DNA from: Candidatus Rhodoluna planktonica
Lineage (GTDB): Bacteria; Actinomycetota; Actinomycetes; Actinomycetales; Microbacteriaceae
Length of the DNA: 64,000 bases
Assembly: GCF_001854225.1 (NCBI RefSeq)
Contig: NZ_CP015208.1
Span: forward strand, 434,001 to 498,000
Direction: 5' to 3'
Shown: in pieces, positions 42,626 through 51,816 of the stretch
How the letters are laid out: every line of letters begins with the position of its first letter
Position numbering within the stretch: position 1 is the first letter of the stretch
Program-made: the position numbers and the translations under genes
The notes under the pieces: generated by a model
What the model was told of the DNA's origin: nothing
The model's input: the letters and a program-made list of their open reading frames with translations, nothing else
Database searches by the model: none

Positions 42626-43474
42626 ATGGCAGTAGTAACCATTCGCCAGCTGCTCGACAGCGGCGTCCACTTCGGTCACCAGACCCGTCGCTGGAACCCT
42701 AAGATGCGTCGTTTCATTCTGACCGACCGCTCGGGTATCTACATCATCGACCTACAGAAGTCATTGGCTCACATTGACCGCGCTTACGACTTCGTAAAAG
42801 ACACCGTTGCGCACGGTGGCAGCATCCTGTTTGTTGGTACCAAGAAGCAGGCTCAGGAAGCAATCGCAGAGCAGGCTCTACGCGTTGGCCAGCCTTACAT
42901 CAACCAGCGCTGGTTGGGTGGTCTTTTGACCAACTTCCAGACCGTGCAGAAGCGTTTGGCTCGACTAAAAGAACTTGAGACCTATGATTTCGAAGATGCT
43001 TCAAAGTCTGGTTTGACCAAGAAAGAACTGCTAATTCTTCGTCGTGAAAAAGACAAGCTAGAGAAGGCTCTTGGCGGTATCCGCAACATCAACAAGACTC
43101 CTTCGGCAATCTGGGTTGTTGACACCAACAAAGAGCACCTTGCTATCACTGAGGCCAAGAAGCTTGGCATTCCAGTAATCGGCATCCTAGACACCAACTG
43201 TGACCCTGACGATGTTGCTTACGGCATCCCAGGTAACGACGATGCAATTCGCTCAGTTCAGTTGCTAACCCGCGTTATCGCTGATGCTGTTGCTGACGGC
43301 TTGATCGCTCGTCACTCAAAGCCTGAGGCTGCAGAAGAGCCACTTGCTGAGTGGGAGCGCGAACTGCTAGAGCAGGGCGCCGCCGCCACCGAATCAGCAG
43401 CTACCGAGCCAGCAGCCGAAGTTGCTGCTCAGCCTGAAGAAGCAGCAGCAGCTGCAGTAGAGGAAAAGAACTAA
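42626..43474 (+). CDS. rpsB: 30S ribosomal protein S2
   Basis: ATG 42626 with a ribosome site 8-15 bases upstream gives 282 residues beginning [27 protein letters not shown], the uS2 N-terminus; the in-frame ATG at 42602 sits within the hairpin and is rejected. The core includes [18 protein letters not shown] and [12 protein letters not shown]. The last 35 residues are Ala/Glu-rich ([21 protein letters not shown]), like the S16 tail. Followed by tsf with a one-base overlap. Confidence 0.97.
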   Translation: MAVVTIRQLLDSGVHFGHQTRRWNPKMRRFILTDRSGIYIIDLQKSLAHIDRAYDFVKDTVAHGGSILFVGTKKQAQEAIAEQALRVGQPYINQRWLGGLLTNFQTVQKRLARLKELETYDFEDASKSGLTKKELLILRREKDKLEKALGGIRNINKTPSAIWVVDTNKEHLAITEAKKLGIPVIGILDTNCDPDDVAYGIPGNDDAIRSVQLLTRVIADAVADGLIARHSKPEAAEEPLAEWERELLEQGAAATESAATEPAAEVAAQPEEAAAAAVEEKN

Positions 43475-44301
43475 TGGCAAATTACACAGCCGCAGATGTA
43501 AAGGCACTTCGCGACAAGTCGGGTGCCGGCATGATGGACTGCAAGAAGGCACTCGATGAGTCAAACGGTGACGTTGAGAAGGCTCTAGAGTTCCTGCGCG
43601 TGCAGGGCCTAAAAGGTGTTGCAAAGCGTGAAGGCCGCACCACCAGCAACGGTTTGGTTGTTGCCCGTGTAAACGGCGGCACCGGCTACCTACTTGAGCT
43701 TGCTTGTGAAACCGACTTCGTTGCCAAGGCAGAGAAGTTCGTTGCTCTAGCCGAGAAGCTCGCTGACGCAATCGTTGCAGCAGCGGCAACCGATCTAGAT
43801 TCAGCTTTGGCTGCACCGCTAGATGGTCGCACCGTTGCTGAAGTTATCAACGATGAAGCAGCAATCATGGGCGAGAAGGTAGAACTTCGTCGCGTAGCCG
43901 TTGTCAACGACGTAGCTGTCGACGCTTACCTACACCGCACCAGCAAAGACCTACCTCCACAGGTTGGTGTTTTGGTTGCCTTCTCGGGTGCAGATGCAGC
44001 TACCGCTCACGACGTTGCAGTGCACATCGCTGCATTCTCGCCAAGCTACCTAACTCGCGAGGATGTTCCTGCCGAGATCGTAGAAACCGAGCGTCGCGTG
44101 GCTGAAGAAACCGCTCGCAATGAAGGCAAGCCTGAAGCTGCGCTCACCAAAATTGTTGAGGGTCGCGTTACCGGTTACTTCAAAGAAAACGTTTTGGTCG
44201 ACCAAGACTATGCAAAAGACAACAAGCAGTCAGTGGGCAAAGTGCTCGAGTCTGCAGGTATCAAGGTTTCGCAGTTCGTGCGTTTCCGCGTCGGTGCATA
44301 A
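43474..44301 (+). CDS. tsf: Elongation factor Ts
   Basis: 275-residue guanine-nucleotide exchange factor for EF-Tu. UBA-like N-terminal domain [34 protein letters not shown], then the core with [14 protein letters not shown] (TDFV motif) and two dimerisation-like subdomains, [17 protein letters not shown] and [15 protein letters not shown]. Start coupled to rpsB (taATG). A strong terminator follows. Confidence 0.97.
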   Translation: MANYTAADVKALRDKSGAGMMDCKKALDESNGDVEKALEFLRVQGLKGVAKREGRTTSNGLVVARVNGGTGYLLELACETDFVAKAEKFVALAEKLADAIVAAAATDLDSALAAPLDGRTVAEVINDEAAIMGEKVELRRVAVVNDVAVDAYLHRTSKDLPPQVGVLVAFSGADAATAHDVAVHIAAFSPSYLTREDVPAEIVETERRVAEETARNEGKPEAALTKIVEGRVTGYFKENVLVDQDYAKDNKQSVGKVLESAGIKVSQFVRFRVGA

Positions 44302-44316
44302 CTAAAAAATCTTGAG

Positions 44317-44347
44317 AATGGCTCGGTCTTTCGACCGGGCCATTTTC
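44317..44347 (+). terminator. Intrinsic terminator after tsf
   Basis: aatggctcggtc (44317-44328) pairs with gaccgggccatt (44333-44344) around a 4-base loop, followed by ttc. A stable 12-bp stem (one G-T pair) ends the rpsB-tsf operon. Confidence 0.85.
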
Positions 44348-44395
44348 ATACTCGGCCTAGGATAGAACCTAGGAATATTCAGCACGGAGGGTCAC

Positions 44396-45106
44396 ATGCC
44401 ACACAAAAAGCGCCGAGTTCTACTTAAGCTCTCGGGTGAGGCTTTTGGTGGCGGAACTCTCGGTGTAAACCCCGACGTTGTGGCAGAAATTGCCCGTGAA
44501 ATTGCCGAGGGAGCCAAAGACGCTGAAATTGCGATTGTGGTTGGCGGTGGCAATTTCTTCCGTGGAGCAGAACTATCTCAGCGAGGCATGGAAAGATCTC
44601 GAGCCGACTACATGGGAATGCTCGGCACCGTGATGAACGCACTTGCTCTGCAAGACTTTCTTGAGCAGGCCGGTGTTAGCACCCGAGTTCAGTCGGCAAT
44701 TTCAATGGCCCAGGTTACTGAGGCCTACATCCCACTTCGTGCCATCCGTCATCTTGAAAAAGGTCGAGTTGTCATTTTCGGTGCCGGTGCTGGTTTGCCT
44801 TACTTTTCTACCGACACGGTAGCTGCTCAGCGTGCGCTAGAGATCAAAGCAGATGAAGTTTTGGTTGCTAAGAATGGCGTAGACGGCGTTTATTCGGCCG
44901 ACCCTAAAAAAGATCCTGCCGCTGTAAAACTTGACCAAATCACCTACCAAGACGCTCTGGTTCGCGGCTTGAAAGTGGTTGATGCAACCGCATTTTCGCT
45001 CTGCATGGACAACAAAATGCCAATGCGAGTTTTCGGCATGCAGGGCAAAGGAAACGTCACTCAGGCAATCCGCGGTGCCGCAATTGGAACTTACGTATCG
45101 GCTTAG
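44396..45106 (+). CDS. pyrH: Uridylate kinase
   Basis: 236-residue UMP kinase of the amino-acid kinase fold. N-terminal [76 protein letters not shown] and [16 protein letters not shown] are all family blocks. Ribosome site ggagg lies 7 bases upstream of ATG 44396. Separated from tsf by a terminator, then linked to frr. Confidence 0.97.
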   Translation: MPHKKRRVLLKLSGEAFGGGTLGVNPDVVAEIAREIAEGAKDAEIAIVVGGGNFFRGAELSQRGMERSRADYMGMLGTVMNALALQDFLEQAGVSTRVQSAISMAQVTEAYIPLRAIRHLEKGRVVIFGAGAGLPYFSTDTVAAQRALEIKADEVLVAKNGVDGVYSADPKKDPAAVKLDQITYQDALVRGLKVVDATAFSLCMDNKMPMRVFGMQGKGNVTQAIRGAAIGTYVSA

Positions 45107-45124
45107 GCCCAAACAGGAGAAAAA

Positions 45125-45685
45125 ATGATTTCAGAAATTCTGGCAACCGCTGGCGACAAAATGAACAAGGCGGTAGATGCCGCAAAAGAAGATTTTTCTA
45201 ACGTGCGCACCGGCCGCGCCAACCCTCAGCTATTCCAAAAAGTGATGGTTGACTACTACGGCACACCAACACCGTTGGCTCAGCTTGGCCAGTTGGCAAA
45301 CCCCGAAGCCCGCACCATCGTGATTACCCCTTACGACAAGTCAGCTTTGGGTGCGATTGAACGTGCACTTCGAGAAATGCCAAACCTGGATGCAAACCCG
45401 CAGAACGACGGCAACCTAATTCGCGTGACTTTGCCAGACCTAACCGAAGAACGCCGCAAAGAATACGTAAAAATCGTGAAGGCTAAGGCCGAGGATGCCC
45501 GGGTCGCGGTGCGAAACATTCGCCGCAAAGGAAACGACGATTTGGCTGCGCTAAAGAAGGACGGGCTTGCCGGCGACGATGAAATTAGCCGTGGTGAGAA
45601 AGAGCTTGACGCCCTAACCAAGAGTCACGTAGATGCGATTGACGAAGCGCTGAAGCGCAAAGAAGCCGAACTGCTCGAGGTTTAA
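45125..45685 (+). CDS. frr: Ribosome recycling factor
   Basis: 186-residue RRF that splits post-termination ribosomes with EF-G. Core [53 protein letters not shown], and [39 protein letters not shown]. aggagaaaaa ribosome site. One-base overlap with cdsA. Confidence 0.97.
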   Translation: MISEILATAGDKMNKAVDAAKEDFSNVRTGRANPQLFQKVMVDYYGTPTPLAQLGQLANPEARTIVITPYDKSALGAIERALREMPNLDANPQNDGNLIRVTLPDLTEERRKEYVKIVKAKAEDARVAVRNIRRKGNDDLAALKKDGLAGDDEISRGEKELDALTKSHVDAIDEALKRKEAELLEV

Positions 45686-46548
45686 TGTCTGAAGCAACCA
45701 GTACTCAAGGCAGATCTCTTTCGAAATCTGTCGTGGTTGGGCTCGGCCTGGGTGCAGCTTTCCTGCTCTCCATCCTGGTTTACAAAGAAGCTTTTGTGGT
45801 TTTGGCTGCTGTGGCAGCTGGTGCGGGAGCCTGGGAGCTATCGACCGCTCTGCGCGTTAAGGGCTGGTATGTGCCACGAGTTCCTTCAGTTGTTGGGTCG
45901 GTGCTCATCATGCCGGCAACCTATTTTGGTGGGCCAACAATGCAGTGGTTGGAGTCTCTGGCTACTGTCGCAGCTCTAATCTTGTGGCGTTCAGTTCACC
46001 TGCTCTGGGAACGCCGAAAAGATTTGACGCAAACTCTTCGGGAAACAGTTCGAGATTTTGCGGCGGCGGCCTTCCTCGTCATCTATCTTCCGCTGATGAC
46101 ATCTTTCACCATGCTGCTGCTGGCCCGGGAAGATGGAACCGGCTGGGTGCTGACCTTGGTGGTTACCGTTGCCTTGATTGACACTATGGGATACCTGGTC
46201 GGACGCAAGCTTGGTCGCACGAAAATGGCACCCGGAGTTAGCCCAAAGAAATCTCTCGAAGGACTTGCTGCATCAATTGCTGCCGGATCAATTTCAGCCG
46301 TCGCCTTCACCTGGGGTTTCTGGCAGTTGAACATTTTTGGCGGAATCCTCTTGGCAGCAATAATTCTTTTTGCCGCGGTTTTCGGAGATTTGGCCGAATC
46401 ACTCATTAAGCGCGATCTCGGCTTGAAAGATATGAGCGCCTTACTGCCCGGCCACGGAGGAATTATGGATCGACTCGATTCAATCCTGCCATCCTCGTTG
46501 GCGGTTTACCTTTTCGTCATTTTCATTTTTCCGCTTTTCACAGCGTGA
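45685..46548 (+). CDS. cdsA: Phosphatidate cytidylyltransferase
   Basis: 287-residue membrane enzyme that makes CDP-diacylglycerol. About eight helices. The C-terminal signature is LFAAVFGDLAESLIKRDLGLKDMSALLPGHGGIMDRLDSILPS, and VGRKLGRTKMAPGVSPKKSLEG contributes to substrate binding. ATG overlaps the frr stop. The pyrH-frr-cdsA order is conserved in actinobacteria. Confidence 0.95.
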   Translation: MSEATSTQGRSLSKSVVVGLGLGAAFLLSILVYKEAFVVLAAVAAGAGAWELSTALRVKGWYVPRVPSVVGSVLIMPATYFGGPTMQWLESLATVAALILWRSVHLLWERRKDLTQTLRETVRDFAAAAFLVIYLPLMTSFTMLLLAREDGTGWVLTLVVTVALIDTMGYLVGRKLGRTKMAPGVSPKKSLEGLAASIAAGSISAVAFTWGFWQLNIFGGILLAAIILFAAVFGDLAESLIKRDLGLKDMSALLPGHGGIMDRLDSILPSSLAVYLFVIFIFPLFTA

Positions 46549-46560
46549 AACAATAGGCCT

Positions 46561-47118
46561 ATGAGCTTTGAATTTCCCCGAGCAGCCGGCAACCGTCGCG
46601 GCTATGCTCCTGCCCAGGTGGATGCACTTATCGAACGAGCCAGACTTCAGCATCAGAATCCCGACCAGGCAGTCATTTCAGCCAGTGAACTGCGCAATGT
46701 CGAATTTGATTTTGAACCCGGCGGATACCTAATTGCGGCGGTAGATTCAGCAATCGACCGCCTCGAAGACTCATTCGCGGCCAAAGAAATAGCCAGGTTG
46801 CGCGCCAATGCTTCCGAACAGGCCGTAGCCGATCGTCTGCAACGGGTTACCGACATTATTTTGGGGCGACTTAGCCGAAAGCACGGCAGAAAATTTGCAA
46901 AAACTGGAATTCTGTTGCGCGGCTATTCAAGGCGTCAGGTCGATCGACTCTGTGTTGACATAACCAACCACTTTGAGAAAAAAGCAGCTCTAGATTTGAA
47001 TTCGGTTCGTCGAGCAACTTTCAAGTCTTCACGAAACGGCTACCGTGAGGCGCAGGTTGATGCCTTTATTGATCGGGTAATCGAAGCGCTGCAAATCGAG
47101 AAAAACAGCCGACCCTGA
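46561..47118 (+). CDS. DivI1A (DivIVA-type) domain repeat protein
   Basis: 185 residues containing four short units of the type GYxxxxVD: RGYAPAQVDALI (14-21), GGYLIAAVDSAIDRLED (55-62), RGYSRRQVDRL (121-128) and NGYREAQVDAFIDRV (160-167). The GYxxxQVD box is the membrane-contacting N-terminal motif of DivIVA/Wag31 proteins. Here it occurs in pairs without a long coiled coil, as in the actinobacterial DivI1A repeat family. A role at poles or septum is inferred. AACAAT at 46549-46554 is a possible -10, 6 bases before the ATG. Confidence 0.75.
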   Translation: MSFEFPRAAGNRRGYAPAQVDALIERARLQHQNPDQAVISASELRNVEFDFEPGGYLIAAVDSAIDRLEDSFAAKEIARLRANASEQAVADRLQRVTDIILGRLSRKHGRKFAKTGILLRGYSRRQVDRLCVDITNHFEKKAALDLNSVRRATFKSSRNGYREAQVDAFIDRVIEALQIEKNSRP

Positions 47119-47123
47119 CTCAA

Positions 47124-47837
47124 ATGAAAAAACGCAGCCTCACGCGAACTCTGGTGTCAGTTTTCACCGCGATCGCGTTGCTGAATTCAACACCGGCTAT
47201 AGCAAGTGATTTACTTCAGCGTGACACTGTTCAAGTTGTCGCCCCGCAAGAGCGTGTTTTTACCCAAAGCAAACTTGCTAGTGCAGTTTTGCAGACTCTC
47301 ACGGTAAAGGGGCGAGCCCCCAAAACCGGCTATGAGCGGGCCAAATTCGGCGATGGCTGGGGCGATGCTGCCAACGGATGCGACATGCGCAACGAGATTT
47401 TGAAATGGGATTTACGGCAAGAAAAATTGCGTGCTGGCGATAGTTGCATTGTTGAAACAGGAATTCTCCGAGACCCATACACTGCTAAAACTATAAAGTT
47501 CGTGCGCGGGGTGAAGACTTCGAGTTTGGTTCAAATCGATCATGTTGTCTCACTAAGTGATGCCTGGCAGAAGGGTGCTCAACAGTGGACGGACACCAGG
47601 AGAGAACAGTTTGCCAATGACCCGCTCAACCTATTGGCTGTTGATGGCCCAACCAATGCCCAGAAAAGCGATTCCGATGCCGCATCCTGGTTGCCGCCAA
47701 ACAAGGCCTATCGCTGTGCCTTCATTGCCCGGCAGATCGCGGTGAAGGCAAAATACAGGGTTTGGGTGACAGCCGCTGAAAAGAAAGCCATGGCTGGCAT
47801 AATATCTGCCTGCCCAAAACAGGCTGTACCAAATTGA
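47124..47837 (+). CDS. Secreted HNH (DUF1524-type) nuclease
   Basis: 237 residues with a signal peptide (MKKRSLTRTLVSVFTAIALLNSTPAIA). The mature part contains FGDGWGDAANGCDMRNEIL and the HNH core VQIDHVVSLSDAWQKGAQQW (His140) through NDPLNLLAVDGPTNAQKSDSDAASWLPPN, the pattern of DUF1524/GmrSD C-terminal-like nucleases. Exported forms are common in actinobacteria and may serve nutrient scavenging or DNA degradation outside the cell. Two cysteines (NGCD and DSC) could be disulfide-bonded. It starts 5 bases after the DivI1A gene. Confidence 0.88.
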   Translation: MKKRSLTRTLVSVFTAIALLNSTPAIASDLLQRDTVQVVAPQERVFTQSKLASAVLQTLTVKGRAPKTGYERAKFGDGWGDAANGCDMRNEILKWDLRQEKLRAGDSCIVETGILRDPYTAKTIKFVRGVKTSSLVQIDHVVSLSDAWQKGAQQWTDTRREQFANDPLNLLAVDGPTNAQKSDSDAASWLPPNKAYRCAFIARQIAVKAKYRVWVTAAEKKAMAGIISACPKQAVPN

Positions 47838-47878
47838 TGGCTGAAGGTAAACTGAAGTTTTGGCAAGTGAGGTGATTT

Positions 47879-48544
47879 ATGGGTAGACACGAAGCAGAAC
47901 ACATTTCGGTCGCAAACCGCATCACCGTCAAAATAGACGAAAAATTAGCCGGAACCCGTTTCACGCGTCCTCGGTTGCCAAAGCTAAAAAAGCACGCTTT
48001 TCGACCACTCTGGGGTTTTCTGTTTTCTACCTCGTTGCTTTTGGTTTCTGTGGTTGACCCCTATTCCGGAACCATTGCCAGTGCTGACACTCTGGTCTTT
48101 TCTGGTGAAAGCGAGCTTCCAGAAGAGACTTACGGGTTCGCTCAGACTCAAACCATTTCTTATGCCCGCGGTGGATTCAACATAGTTACCGGTTCTGAAG
48201 TAACCGCCATGTTCGTTGCCGATGCAGGTGTACCGCAAGCCGGCACCGCAAAGGCATACGCACGTGATTTTCTGACCCAGGTCGAGCTTGGTGGCTCAGA
48301 GCAATATTCTTGCCTGGTAAAGCTTTGGGAACGTGAGTCTAATTGGCGTTATAACGCTAAAAATAAATCATCCGGCGCCTACGGTATTCCACAATCTCTA
48401 CCCGGGACAAAGATGGCTTCAGAGGGCGCAGACTGGCTAACTAACCCAGAAACACAAATTCGATGGGGCATCAAGTACATCAAGGGTCGTTACGGTTCAC
48501 CCTGTGGGGCATTGGCGCACTCAGACAAAAAGGGCTGGTACTAA
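47879..48544 (+). CDS. Secreted transglycosylase-like protein (SLT fold)
   Basis: 221 residues. A cytoplasmic N-terminus of about 45 residues precedes one membrane helix (LWGFLFSTSLLLVSVV), then a linker and a C-terminal lysozyme-like domain: CLVKLWERESNWRYNAKNKSSGAYGIPQSLPGTKMASEG with catalytic Glu153, and NPETQIRWGIKYIKGRYGSPCGALAH. The GIPQ box and C-terminal architecture match actinobacterial peptidoglycan transglycosylases. gaggtgat ribosome site before ATG 47879. Confidence 0.88.
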   Translation: MGRHEAEHISVANRITVKIDEKLAGTRFTRPRLPKLKKHAFRPLWGFLFSTSLLLVSVVDPYSGTIASADTLVFSGESELPEETYGFAQTQTISYARGGFNIVTGSEVTAMFVADAGVPQAGTAKAYARDFLTQVELGGSEQYSCLVKLWERESNWRYNAKNKSSGAYGIPQSLPGTKMASEGADWLTNPETQIRWGIKYIKGRYGSPCGALAHSDKKGWY

Positions 48545-48841
48545 TTGCCCCGCTCAAACCGTCCTCGAAATGCAAAAAAGGCAGAGCCGGTCGAACTAAA
48601 TCTTGCGTTGATCAAGACTGGTTTTCGCAAAACTGAAATCAAGCGTGGTACCGAGTACACCGTGCAAAGCACCACCGGGCTCAACTCTGAGGATGACAAG
48701 AGTTGGGTTTGCCCACATTGCCAGATCCAGATCGCCAAGGGGACAGCTCACCTTGTTGCTTGGGATACCATCCGTGGGGTTGAAACTAGAAGACATTTTC
48801 ACAGCAATTGTTGGAAGGCATTTCAGGGAGTACTGCTTTGA
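48545..48841 (+). CDS. Small zinc-ribbon protein, actinobacterial conserved
   Basis: 98 residues from TTG 48545, one base after the previous stop. The C-terminal half has WVCPHCQIQIAKGTAHLVAWDTIRGVETRRHFHSNCW, a C-x2-C ... H-x-H-x3-C arrangement suited to bind zinc. Similar small proteins occur across actinobacteria without an assigned function. The N-terminus is basic (RSNRPRNAKK). It overlaps the next gene by 4 bases. Confidence 0.75.
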   Translation: MPRSNRPRNAKKAEPVELNLALIKTGFRKTEIKRGTEYTVQSTTGLNSEDDKSWVCPHCQIQIAKGTAHLVAWDTIRGVETRRHFHSNCWKAFQGVLL

Positions 48842-49560
48842 GCGAATTCGTTGAAATACGTTCAGGGGTGGAACTGCCTTCTGTTCGCACTGAATTTAAT
48901 TTACAGACCGAAGATGGTTTGAATTTGGTTGGGGAGTTGGCTATGCCGATTTCTAAGTCGCCGGATGCAACCCTGATTACTCTGCACCCGCTGCCCACCC
49001 ACGGCGGCTTTATGGATTCTCATGTTTTCAAAAAGGCAGCGAACCGACTACCTACCCTCGCGAATTTGGCCGTGTTGCGCTTCAATACTCGCGGTACCGA
49101 ATCACCACGTGGGAAAAGCGAGGGTGAATTCGGCGACGGCATTAGTGAGGTCTACGATGTTCGCGCAGCCGTGCACTACGCGCAATCGCTGGGTTTGAAA
49201 AATCTTTGGTTGGTGGGTTGGTCTTTCGGTACCGAACTTGCTTTGAAATATGGGCTCGAACACGATGTTGAGGGCATCATCCTGCTTTCGCCGCCTCTGC
49301 GCCGAACCACTAACGAAGAATTGCTGCGCTGGTCCTCGGCGGCTAAAAAAATTGTGGCTATTGTTCCCGAGTTAGACGATTATTTGCGACCTGAAGAGGC
49401 CAAAATGCGGTTTGCTCCGATACCTCAAGCCGAAGTGCTCGGAATTGACGGAGCAAAACATCTGTGGGTGGGCGAGGTTTCGACGGCTCGTGTCTTGAAT
49501 GAGATTGTGCGAATTACCAACCCGAAGCACTATCCACTGCCTTCGGTTTGGCAGCAGTAG
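48838..49560 (+). CDS. Alpha/beta hydrolase
   Basis: 240 residues from TTG 48838, which overlaps the previous stop (TTGA) and has cagggag upstream; an in-frame TTG at 48808 lies before the ribosome site and is rejected. Nucleophile Ser129 in VGWSFGTELAL, oxyanion region LHPLPTHGGFMDSHV, and a final His in DGAKHLWVGE. The TRGTESPRGKSEGEFGDGISEVYDV segment is typical of the COG2945-like family. Substrate unknown. Confidence 0.85.
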   Translation: MSEFVEIRSGVELPSVRTEFNLQTEDGLNLVGELAMPISKSPDATLITLHPLPTHGGFMDSHVFKKAANRLPTLANLAVLRFNTRGTESPRGKSEGEFGDGISEVYDVRAAVHYAQSLGLKNLWLVGWSFGTELALKYGLEHDVEGIILLSPPLRRTTNEELLRWSSAAKKIVAIVPELDDYLRPEEAKMRFAPIPQAEVLGIDGAKHLWVGEVSTARVLNEIVRITNPKHYPLPSVWQQ

Positions 49561-49587
49561 CAAGATTTTGCACTGGTGGTTATCTCG

Positions 49588-50640
49588 CTAGTTGCTGTCT
49601 TGGCGAGGCACCCAGATTTGGCGAATAATCAAAATGATTGACGCAGCAACCGGGATGGCAATTAGCGCTCCCATCACACCGAGCAGTGCTCCTCCGGCTA
49701 GAGCGGCAACCACCACCACTGCTCCGGGAACAGCTACCGCTTTGCTCATAATTCGAGGACTGAACAGGTAAGCCTCCACCTGCATGTAAATCAAGTAGTA
49801 GATTGCCGCGATGAGCGCGGTAGTGGGCGAGACGCTAAGCGCTACAAGGCTAACCAGCACAGCCGCAATAATTGGGCCAATTAGAGGTATCAATCCGAAC
49901 AAGAAGACCAGTGCCGAAAGGACTAGGGCGTAGGGGATACCCAAAATTGTCATCATGATCAGGCTGGCAATGCCGGCCAGCAGGCCTATCGCGACCTGAC
50001 CCATGACATAGCGTCCGATCGATTCGGCAATCTGCTCGGCAATCTGTTCGAAGACTTTGCGGCGGCTAAGCGCAACTAGCGAATAGACCCAGCTCTTGAA
50101 TCTCTCCAGCGAGGCCATGAAATAAACACTGAGGATGACCACCACAATTGCTCCGAAGAAGCCATTAAAGATGGTGAGGCCAACCTGAACTACTCCACCG
50201 AGCATGGTGGGCCAATTCTGTGAGTCGGCTAGGTATGCGCCGGCACGCTCGAGCGCATCAACAATCACGCCATCAAACTGCTGATCCATGGCCCTAACCC
50301 ATTCGAGTTGCGTGAAGCCAGCAATTAGGTTCGGAACCGAGTCGATAAAGTGTGCGGCCTCAGTAGCGAGGGTGGGAATTAGGTTCCAGAGCAGTAATCC
50401 AAAAAAGCCGAAGATTGTCACTGCGACCAGGGGGATAGCTAGGTTGCGGTTGAGCCCCAAGCGAGTTACCCGCTTCACTAAAGGGTCGAGCCCCAAAGCG
50501 ATGAAAATAGCCGCGAAAACATAGGCAATGATGTTGGCAATGGTGGCGACTGCGCCCCCAATCAGGATTGCTGTCAGCACGCCCAGGCCACCGAGCAGGC
50601 CTATTTGGAAGGCGTTTGTGACTCTGATGTTTCCTTGCAT
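49588..50640 (-). CDS. AI-2E family transporter (UPF0118)
   Basis: 350-residue membrane protein with about eight helices. Family blocks include FAAIFIALGLDPLVKRVTR near the N-terminus, VILSVYFMASLERFK in the middle, and SALVFLFGLIPLIGPIIAAVLVSLVAL and LFSPRIMSKAVAVPGAVVVVAALAGGALLGVMGALIAIPVAA near the C-terminus. Members range from putative AI-2 exporters to Na+/H+ antiporters, so substrate is open. A TAGGTT hexamer on the minus strand (50653-50648) lies 7 bases before ATG 50640. Confidence 0.9.
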   Translation of the reverse strand: MQGNIRVTNAFQIGLLGGLGVLTAILIGGAVATIANIIAYVFAAIFIALGLDPLVKRVTRLGLNRNLAIPLVAVTIFGFFGLLLWNLIPTLATEAAHFIDSVPNLIAGFTQLEWVRAMDQQFDGVIVDALERAGAYLADSQNWPTMLGGVVQVGLTIFNGFFGAIVVVILSVYFMASLERFKSWVYSLVALSRRKVFEQIAEQIAESIGRYVMGQVAIGLLAGIASLIMMTILGIPYALVLSALVFLFGLIPLIGPIIAAVLVSLVALSVSPTTALIAAIYYLIYMQVEAYLFSPRIMSKAVAVPGAVVVVAALAGGALLGVMGALIAIPVAASIILIIRQIWVPRQDSN

Positions 50641-50653
50641 GGTATCTAACCTA
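50641..50653 (-). promoter_or_regulatory. -10-like element for the AI-2E family gene
   Basis: TAGGTT read on the minus strand at 50653-50648, 7 bases, then ATG 50640. No ribosome site is visible. Confidence 0.4.
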
Positions 50654-50667
50654 GTTTCTAGGGGTCG

Positions 50668-51756
50668 TTATCGCTCTAAGACTTGTCTCAAGTTGCGAAG
50701 GTAAACTTCGACTGATTCGCGTTCGGCCTGAATTCTTGACAGCTCGAAATTGGCGGCATCCAGTTTTGCTTGCGCTTCGCTGCGAGCTTGGCCGATTAGG
50801 TTTCTCGATTCTGCTTCAGCTGCCGCCACAATTCCATCTGCTTTTTTGCGAGCTTCACTGGTGATTTGCTGAGTAATCGAAATGGCCGCTGCCTCCAAAG
50901 TTTCGGCTTCAAGTTTGGCCGCATTCGCTCGGATTAGGGCCGAGGAAAGCTGGGCATTGGCGTCATCTAGGTATTTCTGAGTGGCAGCAACAGCTTCCTG
51001 GTGCTTAGCCAGGTATTCAGCTTCCGCCTCGGCACGGCGTGCCGTTAGTTCAAGGTCGAGGTCGATGCGGGCCTGTTCGGTCACTATCGAGATAGCGTTT
51101 TCAAGGTCGTTTGGGGAGCGAAGTTGTTTAGCGGCAATCAGTTTCTGCTCAGCTAACTGGCGTTCAACGTTTGCCTTTAGCGACTCGACTTCGCGTTTAG
51201 CGTTGGCACGCATCTTGGCTACTTCGGTAGAAATTGCGCCACGGATAGAGCCGGCATCACGAATTGCTTCATCGGTTAAGCGGGCGGCCTCGTCTTTGGC
51301 TCGCTTAATAATTTCGTCGTAATCTGCCCGGGCTGAGCTCAAAATGCGATCGCTGCGGCGTTGAGATTCTGCCACCAGTGAATCGTAGAGACCCTGAGCT
51401 TCACCGGTTACCGAATCGGCCTCTTTAGTTGCCGCGGCAATAATTCGCTGTGCTTCTAATTTGGCTTCGCTTACCAGATTCTGAGCCTGATCCTCTGCCG
51501 TGCTCAAAATGAGTGCGGCTCTGGCACCCACTCCTGAATAGCTTGGGTCGCCGGCTTCTGCCAAACGCGCCTGAGCTTCATCCAGTTGTCGGTTGAGTTC
51601 TTTAAGTTGAGCCAGCATGTTGGCATTTTGCGCCGAAAGATGAAGGATTTCTTTGCGCAGGTCAAGGATTGCATCGTCAACAGCGCCGCGCTCATAGCCA
51701 CGCATTACGAGCGGAAATTCAGTTTCTTCGCCAGACAAAGAGCGGCTCCTAGGCAC
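50668..51756 (-). CDS. DivIVA-like coiled-coil protein
   Basis: 362 residues, highly charged and rich in Ala/Glu/Lys. The N-terminus has TEFPLVMRGYERGAVDDAILDLRKEI, a DivIVA-type membrane-binding motif (RGYxxxxVD), then about 310 residues of continuous coiled coil with many Ala-Glu-Ala and Asp/Arg heptads (AEAEYLAKHQEAVAATQKY). It resembles the actinobacterial DivIVA-domain scaffold proteins involved in polar growth or cytoskeleton. GTG start at 51756. TAAAGT on the minus strand (51770-51765), 8 bases before it, may be the -10. Confidence 0.8.
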   Translation of the reverse strand: MPRSRSLSGEETEFPLVMRGYERGAVDDAILDLRKEILHLSAQNANMLAQLKELNRQLDEAQARLAEAGDPSYSGVGARAALILSTAEDQAQNLVSEAKLEAQRIIAAATKEADSVTGEAQGLYDSLVAESQRRSDRILSSARADYDEIIKRAKDEAARLTDEAIRDAGSIRGAISTEVAKMRANAKREVESLKANVERQLAEQKLIAAKQLRSPNDLENAISIVTEQARIDLDLELTARRAEAEAEYLAKHQEAVAATQKYLDDANAQLSSALIRANAAKLEAETLEAAAISITQQITSEARKKADGIVAAAEAESRNLIGQARSEAQAKLDAANFELSRIQAERESVEVYLRNLRQVLER

Positions 51757-51816
51757 TTGGGTAGACTTTAGGGCAGGTAAAAAGCCTGAACCAAAGTCTA
51801 CCCGATTGGATTTTCA

